A stretch of 64,000 nucleotides of DNA, from NCBI RefSeq assembly GCF_003003005.1, contig NZ_PVTR01000002.1, positions 458,831 to 522,830 of the forward strand, in the 5' to 3' direction. The position numbers and the translations under genes were made by a program. Below, one piece after another: positions 34,424-41,657 of this stretch (positions within the stretch are counted from its first letter, which is position 1; every line of letters starts with the position of its first letter). The notes under the pieces are model-generated. The model was given only the letters and a program-made list of their open reading frames with translations. It searched no databases and was not told where the DNA came from. This stretch comes from Mongoliibacter ruber. Lineage in GTDB: Bacteria > Bacteroidota > Bacteroidia > Cytophagales > Cyclobacteriaceae.

Positions 34424-34479
34424 TTAGCCGGTAAAAAAACCAAAAAAATTCTGAAGATTTCAACCCAATTACTTGAAGA

Positions 34480-35622
34480 ATGAGAGTTTACTTTGACAAT
34501 GCTGCCACTACAGCTATGGATGATCGGGTGATCGAAGCCATGATTCCATATATGAAAGAACATTATGGTAACCCTTCTTCGGTCCACAGTCACGGAAGGG
34601 AAGTCCGCACAGCTATAGAAAGGGCAAGAAAAAAAGTAGCAGAACTGCTAAATGCTAGCCCTTCTGAGATTTTTTTTACTTCGGGAGGGACAGAAGCTGA
34701 CAATACGGCTATTGTGTGTGGCATTGATACCCACGGCATTCAGCATGCCATCACATCTCCAATTGAGCACCATGCAGTGCTTCACACTTTAGAGCATTGT
34801 GCCAAAAAAGGGAAAATCAAACTCAGCATGGTCAATGTCAATGAAATGGGTGAAATTGACCAACAGCACTTGGAGTCACTTTTAAAAGAGAATCCCAATT
34901 CATTGGTGTCGCTGATGCATGCCAACAATGAAATAGGCAATATCAATGACCTCAAAGCCATAGGTTCTCTGGCAAAGGAGTATGGGGCGTTTTTTCATTC
35001 TGACACAGTACAGACCATGGGCCATTATACTCATGATCTCAAAACTCTCCCTGTAGATTCAATAGTAGCTGGAGGCCACAAATTTCATGGACCAAAGGGT
35101 TCTGGGTTTTTATATGTAAAAAAAGACAAAAAAATCCACCCTTTCATTTTTGGAGGAGCTCAGGAAAGAAACATGCGTGGAGGGACTGAAAATGTGATTG
35201 GTATTGTAGGTATTACCAAAGCTTTGGAACTTGCATATGAGGATATGCATGGTCACAGAACACATATTGAAGCACTCAAAAAACACTTTATATCCAGTCT
35301 TAAGCAGCAATTTCCGGAAGTAAGATTCAATGGTCATTCGGCGGATATGGAAAAGAGCCTCTACACAGTCCTAAATGTAAGCTTACCTCATTCTGAAGAT
35401 AATTCAGGGATGTTGCTTTTCAATTTGGATTTGAATGGAATTTCGGCTTCGGGCGGTTCGGCGTGCAGTAGTGGAGCCACGGTGGGTTCCCATGTGTTGA
35501 GAACACTTAAGGCTGATCCAAATCGAGAGTCTGTACGTTTTTCATTCAGCAGGTTCAATACTATCGAAGATGTGGACTATACAGTAGAAAAACTCAAAGA
35601 ACTGTACGGAGTAACAGTCTAG
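34480..35622 (+). CDS. Cysteine desulfurase (NifS/IscS family)
   Basis: PLP enzyme releasing sulfur from cysteine for Fe-S clusters or thiolation. It begins VYFDNAATTAMDDRVIEAM. The PLP lysine lies in VAGGHKFHGPKGSGFLYV, after HSDTVQTMGH. The catalytic cysteine loop is ASGGSACSSGATVGSHVL, the longer loop of group I enzymes. 380 residues. No iscU or suf genes are beside it, so its partner is not shown here. Confidence 0.92.
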   Translation: MRVYFDNAATTAMDDRVIEAMIPYMKEHYGNPSSVHSHGREVRTAIERARKKVAELLNASPSEIFFTSGGTEADNTAIVCGIDTHGIQHAITSPIEHHAVLHTLEHCAKKGKIKLSMVNVNEMGEIDQQHLESLLKENPNSLVSLMHANNEIGNINDLKAIGSLAKEYGAFFHSDTVQTMGHYTHDLKTLPVDSIVAGGHKFHGPKGSGFLYVKKDKKIHPFIFGGAQERNMRGGTENVIGIVGITKALELAYEDMHGHRTHIEALKKHFISSLKQQFPEVRFNGHSADMEKSLYTVLNVSLPHSEDNSGMLLFNLDLNGISASGGSACSSGATVGSHVLRTLKADPNRESVRFSFSRFNTIEDVDYTVEKLKELYGVTV

Positions 35623-35637
35623 TAAAATAAATAAGAA

Positions 35638-35660
35638 GCCGGTCAATGACCGGTTTTTTT
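35638..35660 (+). terminator. Rho-independent terminator
   Basis: AGCCGGTCA-ATGACCGGTT hairpin followed by seven T, 16 bp after the desulfurase stop. Confidence 0.88.
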
Positions 35661-35793
35661 GTGGCATCGACATCGGGACGCCTAAAATATTAATTGAAAA
35701 TGAACTATTAAAAAACTTCCCCTTACCCAGAAAAACAAACTAAATATTTGATTTTAAAAGATTAATCAGGTAGTTTTCATAAACTAAAAAATT

Positions 35794-36936
35794 ATGAGAA
35801 ATACTGTTTTAATCCTTTCCTTACTTTTTTTCTTTGCTTGTAAGCCTTCTGATAAATCTAAGCAGCGGAACGGGGAATTGACTTTTGAAGTGCAGATAGA
35901 TACGGTGATGGTCGATGCCAAGGATGAAATACTGATGGCCGGCACCAACTTGTATATGTCCGATCTTAGTGCGGATAAGCAATACCTTTACAAGTTTGAT
36001 GACAAGCAGTATTTATTGGAAATGATAGACTTGGATAACTTGGAGTTAGTTCGAAAAATCCAATTTGAAAAAGATGGTCCAACTGGTTTGGGCACCTACC
36101 TAAACTTCTTTACCTACATATCCGAGGATGAATATGCTTTTTCAAGTTTCATGAACAGTTTGATAGTTAACGAAAGAGGCGAAAGAAGCTGGGAGTTCAA
36201 CTTAAGAAATCAAAAATTTGAAGGAGAGCAATTGGAGGAAGGTGAGAATTTATCTCCCGGATATACCTTTACAAAGGGGAAAGACGAATTTTACACCCGT
36301 ATTTCTAAGCACCCAAATCATAGCAACTTCATTGCCAAGGTAAATACAATTGATAATACCGTAAAGAGGATTGAAATCCCACAATTTGAAAAACTTAAAG
36401 ACTTCCAAATTCATATGGAAATGGAAGGCCGTGGTATGATGACCTTACATTCTTCCATCCACCTTCAGCCTTGGAATGATGACTTGATCATCACCAATAA
36501 TATTTTCAATGAGGTCATCATTTACAAGTCCAAGGAGGATACTGTGATTGCGAGAAAATTTGAAAGTAAACTCACACCAAATAGCAAAACTGCCAATTTT
36601 AAAACATTGGTTACCTCTCAGGAAGAAATGGGTGCTGAATACAGCAAAATGAAAAGCCAAATAGAGTTTGGCCCCTTTTTGTTTGATGAGTCTAGTAATC
36701 GATATTACAGACTGTCCGATATATCCAAATTGAATCCTGAAGGTGAATTTGAAAAGTCGGATGTATTCTTGACGGTATTTGATCAAGACCTACAAATGAT
36801 AGGAGAGACCAAAATCAAGGAGTATGTAAAATCACCTTCCAACTCTTGTTTTGCCAAAGATGGTGCTATCTGGCTGCATGAAAATGTAGATGATGAGTTG
36901 GGTTTTATCAGGATTAAGGTTATGGAAGCTTCCTAG
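35794..36936 (+). CDS. DUF4221-type lipoprotein
   Basis: Product of 380 residues with a lipoprotein signal (MRNTVLILSLLFFFACK, lipobox FFAC, Cys16) followed by a beta-rich body. The KQYLYKFDDKQYLLEMIDLDNLELVRKIQFEKDGPTGLG region, with strand repeats of blade-like character, resembles DUF4221 (propeller-like) proteins that are abundant in Cyclobacteriaceae. Function unknown. Convergent with the response regulator gene, the two ending with a 4-bp overlap. Confidence 0.8.
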   Translation: MRNTVLILSLLFFFACKPSDKSKQRNGELTFEVQIDTVMVDAKDEILMAGTNLYMSDLSADKQYLYKFDDKQYLLEMIDLDNLELVRKIQFEKDGPTGLGTYLNFFTYISEDEYAFSSFMNSLIVNERGERSWEFNLRNQKFEGEQLEEGENLSPGYTFTKGKDEFYTRISKHPNHSNFIAKVNTIDNTVKRIEIPQFEKLKDFQIHMEMEGRGMMTLHSSIHLQPWNDDLIITNNIFNEVIIYKSKEDTVIARKFESKLTPNSKTANFKTLVTSQEEMGAEYSKMKSQIEFGPFLFDESSNRYYRLSDISKLNPEGEFEKSDVFLTVFDQDLQMIGETKIKEYVKSPSNSCFAKDGAIWLHENVDDELGFIRIKVMEAS

Positions 36937-37559
36937 ATATTCATCTCTATAGCCTTTTTTACCAATTCAACTGCCGTGCTTACGCCAAGTTTGGCATGAA
37001 TCTTTTTCCGGTGTGCTTCTACCGTGTGCTGACTGAGACTTAGGTCGTCGGCAATCTCTTTGTTCATTTTGCCATCTTTGATCAGTTTGATTATTTCCAA
37101 TTCTCTTCGGGAGAGCTTAAACTTTTCTTTGAAATGGTCAGGGTATCCATCAGGTTCATTCTGGAAAAGTACCTTCTTGTAATCCAGCACATATGCACCT
37201 TCAAAAACCTCCCTTATTGTATAAATCAATTCATCTGGGTCTGAACCTTTTAGGACATATGCATTTGCTCCGCTCTTGACGGCCTTATCGTAAATAACCT
37301 GATCGTCATACATGGAGAGAACAATAATTTTGGCATGCGGAGCAAAATCTTTGATGCTGGAAATTACATTCATTCCATCCATTTTGGGCATGTTCATATC
37401 CGTAATGATAATGTCAACGGATTTTTTCTTGACAAACTCCACTAAGTCTTTTCCATTATGAAATAGCGCGATGACTTTAAAGTCTTCTTCTTCTTCCAAA
37501 AGGCCTTTAATACCTCTTGCAAACATTTTATGGTCGTCAGCTAGCGCTATTTTTATCAT
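36933..37559 (-). CDS. NarL/LuxR-type response regulator
   Basis: Product of 208 residues. The receiver domain (1-120) contains the phosphoacceptor Asp in IIITDMNMPKMDGMNV, acidic residues LADDHK, the conserved Thr/Ser in IIVLSMYDDQ, and Lys in YVLKGSDP. The LuxR helix-turn-helix (145-205) contains LSRRELEIIKLIKDGKMNKEIADDLSLSQHTVEAHRKKI. It partners with the histidine kinase 43 bp upstream. Targets unknown; the inverted repeat before the membrane-protein cluster at 41527-41561 is a candidate. Confidence 0.93.
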   Translation of the reverse strand: MIKIALADDHKMFARGIKGLLEEEEDFKVIALFHNGKDLVEFVKKKSVDIIITDMNMPKMDGMNVISSIKDFAPHAKIIVLSMYDDQVIYDKAVKSGANAYVLKGSDPDELIYTIREVFEGAYVLDYKKVLFQNEPDGYPDHFKEKFKLSRRELEIIKLIKDGKMNKEIADDLSLSQHTVEAHRKKIHAKLGVSTAVELVKKAIEMNI

Positions 37560-37602
37560 GGGTTAAACGGGGTGAATTCTCTATGAAGGTAAAGATATGA
37601 CC

Positions 37603-38358
37603 TCATTTAGGCAAATAAAGTGTGATGAGCGTACCTTTTTCAAGTTCCGATGCAATTTCGATCTCCCCTCCAATGGTTTCCATTCTCTTTTTCAGGTTAG
37701 TCATCCCCAAACCGGTACTTTCGATACTGGTATCGAATCCGGCTCCATCATCCTGAATTGTAACCACACTTTTTTCACCGGAATTATCGATTTCAATACT
37801 TATCATATCTGGTGCAGCATGCTTCAAGGCATTGTTTAAAGTTTCCTGCAGAATCCGGATGAGGATGAGTTTGTGGTCCTTTTCTAATTCAAGAGCATCG
37901 CCTTTATGCGAAAAGTTAACCTTGCAATACCCTGAATTTTCGACTTTCTGCAGTTCCCTTTTGATGAATTCTTCTATGCTGATGGCTTCGACCCAGTCTA
38001 AATTTAATGATTTAGAAAGTCCTCTAACTTCTTTGATAACCTCATTTATGATTGACTTTCCTTCCGAAATCGACGTAGGCTTGGAGCTGCTGAGGTTGAT
38101 TTTAGCCAAGGATAACATCTGCCCGATATTGTCATGAAGTTCACGACCTACATTGGCCAAAGTTTCTTCACGTATTTCCTTTTCTGCATTGAGAAGGGTG
38201 TTTTCATAACTGGCCTCAAGTGCAAGGACTTTTTGCCGATTTTCCAGCTGCCTTTGTCTATGAAAGATGACCATGATGATAATGAAAGATACCATCAACA
38301 GCATCAGGAAAAATCCCAGCAGTATGATCACAAATAAATCTGAACCGGTATTGTCCAT
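37603..38358 (-). CDS. Sensor histidine kinase (HisKA_3 type) with one membrane helix
   Basis: Product of 251 residues. A single helix (8-32) is followed directly by a short coil and the dimerisation/phosphorylation box RELHDNIGQMLSLAKINL (His near 82). ATPase boxes: ILQETLNNALKHA (N-box), IQDDGAGFDTS and GLGMTNLKKRMETIGG. There is no extracellular or cytosolic sensor domain, so sensing must come from the helix or a partner. It lies 178 bp downstream of the seven-helix protein cluster, on the same strand. Confidence 0.93.
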   Translation of the reverse strand: MDNTGSDLFVIILLGFFLMLLMVSFIIIMVIFHRQRQLENRQKVLALEASYENTLLNAEKEIREETLANVGRELHDNIGQMLSLAKINLSSSKPTSISEGKSIINEVIKEVRGLSKSLNLDWVEAISIEEFIKRELQKVENSGYCKVNFSHKGDALELEKDHKLILIRILQETLNNALKHAAPDMISIEIDNSGEKSVVTIQDDGAGFDTSIESTGLGMTNLKKRMETIGGEIEIASELEKGTLITLYLPK

Positions 38359-38536
38359 TTAATTTATTTTGAGGATATGGTTGAGTGAGTATAAATTTTG
38401 TGTTTAACAGCAAACAATATACCTCAATACACCGAAAAACGCATATTAAAACTTTATCAAATGCATTTCATTTTATTTAAATAGACAGATACCTGTGTCC
38501 GATCAAAAAGATTTAGGGAAAAAGAAAAACTTTAGG

Positions 38537-39208
38537 TTAATCGGGAATGCTTCGAGTTTTGAAAAATATTGGAGCATAAAATGCAAGTCCCATGATCAGG
38601 TACATCAGGATACTGAGGCCTCGTATCAAATTATAAATCTTGTACACAAGCTCATAATTTTCAGGATTTACTAGTGGAATGGATGCAAAAAACATCAAGG
38701 AGCATGAATAAAAAAACATGACTACCGTGACAATCCAAAATGATGGGACTGCCACTATTTTTACGTCTTGGAATTTGTCTTCTTTGATTATGGAGTAGAA
38801 GTAACCTATACAGTATATAATTAATATGATAGCGGAAGGTATAAAAGAATAGGTCTGGAAAGAAGAATTGATCGGTTGAAAGAAAAGCGAATTGATCAAA
38901 GCCCAAACCATCAATACCAATCCCGAAACAAGTATGCTTTGCCTTACTTTTTTAAGACTGAAGTTGAGATAAAAAAAATAGAGCAAAAGCAAACTTTCAG
39001 CATGAACAAACAAAAGATTATGGAAGATTGAACTGTTCTGGGAGTTTAGAATAGAGTAGGCACCATAAGTTTCTAGAACGGCCACCATCACAATGATTCC
39101 AAAAATCAGCCTATGGTATTTTTTACTTTGTGTATTTACCACAAAAAAAGCCGGAATACTTAGCAATACAGCCAGCCAAATCAATCCGGGATAGATATAT
39201 AAAATCAA
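38537..39208 (-). CDS. Seven-helix membrane protein, paralogue C of the 7TM/CPPxC module
   Basis: Product of 223 residues with about seven predicted membrane helices and short loops. It shares a family pattern with the proteins at 39666 and 40829: E-x-Y/A-G near the end of helix 2, Q-N-S-S-I-F-H-N before helix 3, W-A-L-I-N-S-L-F-F in helix 4, VPSFWI opening helix 6, and IMYLIMGLAFYAP in helix 7. No known family recognised. Start is a TTG overlapping the TGA of the preceding small gene (TTGA), since the first ATG would remove helices 1-2. Likely co-translated with that gene. Confidence 0.75.
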   Translation of the reverse strand: MILYIYPGLIWLAVLLSIPAFFVVNTQSKKYHRLIFGIIVMVAVLETYGAYSILNSQNSSIFHNLLFVHAESLLLLYFFYLNFSLKKVRQSILVSGLVLMVWALINSLFFQPINSSFQTYSFIPSAIILIIYCIGYFYSIIKEDKFQDVKIVAVPSFWIVTVVMFFYSCSLMFFASIPLVNPENYELVYKIYNLIRGLSILMYLIMGLAFYAPIFFKTRSIPD

Positions 39209-39594
39209 ATCTCAGTAGGTGGTGGTTGGCAAAAAGGAGGGCAAAGCGTGCCTCCGTTTTCATAGATTTCTTCCTCTTGGACATCCACAATTCCCTGTCT
39301 GGTTCGATTGGCAGGAGTCAGGGCTAAAGAAAGCATACCAATGTAATTTTCTCGGTCTTCTCTGTCCTTTGGCAAGATGTCCAGGTTTTCTTTGGTGTAC
39401 ACACCCAAGTACATTTTGATTCCTCCCGTTTTTGGATCAGTCATTTTGAGCAATTTCTCTAGGGTCTCCCTATCAAAGTAGATCCAGTCCGTTTCACTTT
39501 CGATAGGTTTACCATCTGGTCCTTTGGCTTTTTCACCTTTTTGTAGTGAATCCCTATAGGCTGACACAAAACTTTTAAATTGTCTGTTGTCCAT
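39205..39594 (-). CDS. Small soluble protein with CPPxC tail, copy 2
   Basis: Product of 129 residues without signal peptide. Core shared with the gene at 40355: DW-[IV]-[YW]-FDRE, then MTDPK-x-GGIK-x-YLG-x-Y, LPK and SLAL. After a variable acidic linker it ends GGTLCPPFCQPPPTEI. The two cysteines in a proline-rich tail could bind metal, form a disulfide or be modified. No family recognised. It overlaps the start of the 7TM gene downstream by 4 bp and follows another 7TM gene, suggesting a pair that works together. Confidence 0.75.
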   Translation of the reverse strand: MDNRQFKSFVSAYRDSLQKGEKAKGPDGKPIESETDWIYFDRETLEKLLKMTDPKTGGIKMYLGVYTKENLDILPKDREDRENYIGMLSLALTPANRTRQGIVDVQEEEIYENGGTLCPPFCQPPPTEI

Positions 39595-39665
39595 TTTAGT
39601 TTAAATTGTAAGATTTTTTTCAAATTACCAATTTATCATAATGATGGATGTAAATTTTAAAGTAA

Positions 39666-40346
39666 TTAATTAGAAATAAGTATCGGATCACTTTTGAATA
39701 CCAGTGGCGCATAAAATGCTAAACCCATGATAAGGTACATAATGCACCCAAGGACTCTGATTAGAAAGTTCAATTGGATAACAAGTGCGAGATCCATTCC
39801 ATCTAAGAAAAAACTGAACGATATAAAGTAAAAAAAGGAGCAGGCATAAAAAAACATAAAAAATGAAATGATCCAAAATTCAGGAACAGCAAGCAAGTTT
39901 TGGTTTTCGTATTTGTTTTTGAAGAATATTCCGAAAAAAAAATAGAAACAAAGCGCTATCAAAAGAAAACTCCCAAAGGCCAAAGAATAGTGATGAAATT
40001 CACCTAAAGCTTGGAAAAAGAGAAAATTACTGAAACTCCAAACCATGAACGCTGTCCACAGTAGCAATACCAGCATTTTCTCTTTTTTATCTTGAAACGC
40101 CTGAGAAAAGAAATAAAATTTAAGTGATAAGCCAATTAATACATAACCTATATTATAAACAATGGTGTTGTTTTGACCTGAAAGTCTCAAGTATTGGCCA
40201 TACCATTCTACTAAGGCTGTTAGCGCCAAAATAAGGAAAATGACAACATGTTTTTTTTTGTTTTGATCATCACTACCAAAAAATTTTGGAATGCTAAGCA
40301 GCACAGCAAGAATGATCAAGACATTGTACCAAGAAAACAGTTCCAT
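39666..40346 (-). CDS. Seven-helix membrane protein, paralogue B
   Basis: Product of 226 residues from an ATG at 40346, 8 bp after the stop of the CPPxC gene copy 1. About seven helices, with the shared landmarks EWYGQY, QNNTIVYN, VWSFSNFLFF, VPEFWIISFFMFFYACS and IMYLIMGLAFYAP. It is closest to paralogue C in helix 7. Very aromatic (many Phe/Tyr), which is unusual even for a membrane protein. No transporter, kinase or protease motif seen. Confidence 0.75.
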   Translation of the reverse strand: MELFSWYNVLIILAVLLSIPKFFGSDDQNKKKHVVIFLILALTALVEWYGQYLRLSGQNNTIVYNIGYVLIGLSLKFYFFSQAFQDKKEKMLVLLLWTAFMVWSFSNFLFFQALGEFHHYSLAFGSFLLIALCFYFFFGIFFKNKYENQNLLAVPEFWIISFFMFFYACSFFYFISFSFFLDGMDLALVIQLNFLIRVLGCIMYLIMGLAFYAPLVFKSDPILISN

Positions 40347-40354
40347 GGGAGCGT

Positions 40355-40780
40355 TTATGGTTTACAAATTGGAGGACAAACATTTCCTGCATTTAAAGGA
40401 CTGATTCCTCCATCACTTCTCTGGGATTTTAGGTCTTTTTCTGAATCAACAAGAGTATCTGAATAAATATCTTCAAATTCTTCCTTCGTTTTATTACAGG
40501 CTACCAATGCCAGAGAAACTTTACCAACATAGTCATGTTTTTCTCTCATTTCTTTGGGTAGCATGTTGATGTTTTTTTTGTCATACTGACCCAGATAGAT
40601 TTTGATACCACCTTCTTTGGGGTCAGTCATATCCAATATTTGCTGTATGGATTCCCTGTCAAACCAGACCCAATCAGATTGTTCATCTATTGCTCTACCT
40701 TTGCCATTTTTGGCTTTGACACTTTTTTTGGCGGCCTTTTGGTATGCCTTTCTGAATGCTTCAAGTTCTTCTCTAGTCAT
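40355..40780 (-). CDS. Small soluble protein with CPPxC tail, copy 1
   Basis: Product of 141 residues: basic, helical N-terminus (EELEAFRKAYQKAAKKSVKAK), core SDWVWFDRESIQQILDMTDPKEGGIKIYLGQY, then LPKEMREKHDYVGKVSLALVACN, an acidic linker, and the end AGNVCPPICKP. The core and tail match the copy at 39205, while the linker differs. No signal peptide, so cytosolic, unless exported by an unknown route. Lies 48 bp after paralogue A and 8 bp before paralogue B. Confidence 0.75.
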   Translation of the reverse strand: MTREELEAFRKAYQKAAKKSVKAKNGKGRAIDEQSDWVWFDRESIQQILDMTDPKEGGIKIYLGQYDKKNINMLPKEMREKHDYVGKVSLALVACNKTKEEFEDIYSDTLVDSEKDLKSQRSDGGISPLNAGNVCPPICKP

Positions 40781-40828
40781 GTTAGTGGAATTTGGACATA
40801 AATTAATAAAGTAAATGAATTTATACTA

Positions 40829-41515
40829 TCAGGAAAATGTGTGGCTGTTTTTTTTTGGATTAAGCAAATTGGGAAGATCTGGGAAAATAAAGGCAAAGCC
40901 AAAGATAAAATACATCAAACCTGCCATCATTTTGTTAAGCATAGACACAATAATTACATTTTCCATTATTACTGACGGGAAGAAATTGTATGTTCCAAAT
41001 AGAACAAGGGCTTCTAGGTAAAAGAATAGGATGGTACAGGCGATCCAAAAATGAGGAATTACTAAGAGACTTCTTTGGGAATAGATTTCCAAATTCAGGA
41101 GTTGGTACAATAGACGAATGGATAATATCATCAAAAATAAACCAAATGGCAAAAGGGAGAAAAACTGAATGGCTCCGAACAAGGGTTCAAAAAACAGTGA
41201 GTTTATGACACCCCAAATCAAAAGAAGCACACTTATTTTAACGACTCTTTTGCGCCAAATCAAATTCCTTTCCAGGGAATAGAAATAGGCAATCAATAAA
41301 TATGATTCCAAATAGATCCATCCCAAGTTGTAAATGAGAGTATTGTTGATGCCTTTTCTGGCAGTGTATAAACCCGCAAGTTCCATAATCAATACCACAA
41401 CCAAAGTAAAGGTGATGATATTGATTTGCTTCCTGTAAGCAGACTTGTTACGAGACCTAAGCACCAAAATCAGTAAAAGACTGAGGCCAATTATAAAATG
41501 ATAAAAACTAGGCAA
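40829..41515 (-). CDS. Seven-helix membrane protein, paralogue A
   Basis: Product of 228 residues, first gene of the cluster. About seven helices and the shared landmarks ELAGLY, INNTLIYN, WGVINSLFFEP, VIPHFWIACTILFFY and the diverged LMYFIFGFAFIFP. The most distant of the three paralogues. Start is a TTG (41515); no in-frame ATG occurs until residue 43, inside helix 2. Upstream are an inverted repeat and a 26-bp perfect palindrome. Confidence 0.7.
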   Translation of the reverse strand: MPSFYHFIIGLSLLLILVLRSRNKSAYRKQINIITFTLVVVLIMELAGLYTARKGINNTLIYNLGWIYLESYLLIAYFYSLERNLIWRKRVVKISVLLLIWGVINSLFFEPLFGAIQFFSLLPFGLFLMILSIRLLYQLLNLEIYSQRSLLVIPHFWIACTILFFYLEALVLFGTYNFFPSVIMENVIIVSMLNKMMAGLMYFIFGFAFIFPDLPNLLNPKKNSHTFS

Positions 41516-41526
41516 AGTGTTGATTA

Positions 41527-41561
41527 ATTTAGATTTCGAAAAGTAGAAGAAAAATCTAAAT
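41527..41561. promoter_or_regulatory. Inverted repeat upstream of the 7TM/CPPxC cluster
   Basis: ATTTAGATTT, 15 bp, AAATCTAAAT: a perfect 10-bp inverted repeat lying 12-46 bp before the TTG start of paralogue A. Spacing suits a dimeric regulator such as a NarL-type response regulator, but no binding evidence exists. Confidence 0.45.
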
Positions 41562-41563
41562 CA

Positions 41564-41589
41564 AAAAATACCCTGTACAGGGTATTTTT
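41564..41589. terminator. 26-bp perfect palindrome, second terminator or operator
   Basis: Arms AAAAATACCCTGT and its complement meet without a spacer. With A/T tracts on both sides it would fold into a hairpin with a four-base loop in either strand. It stands after the secDF terminator and before the 7TM cluster, so it may be a back-up terminator or a control site for the cluster. Confidence 0.55.
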
Positions 41590-41607
41590 GAAGCAAAATG
41601 ACACAAA

Positions 41608-41640
41608 AAAAGGAGTTGAATCGCTTCAACTCCCCTTTTT
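41608..41640 (-). terminator. Terminator of secDF
   Basis: Minus strand GGAGTTGAA-GCGA-TTCAACTCC followed by a run of seven T, starting about 17 bp after the secDF stop. Confidence 0.92.
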
Positions 41641-41657
41641 ATGTATGATTTTTGAAT

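Noticed and set aside
38134-41208. Plus-strand open frames inside the kinase and 7TM cluster
   Set aside because: Shadows of the minus-strand genes, which have mutual paralogy and motif support.
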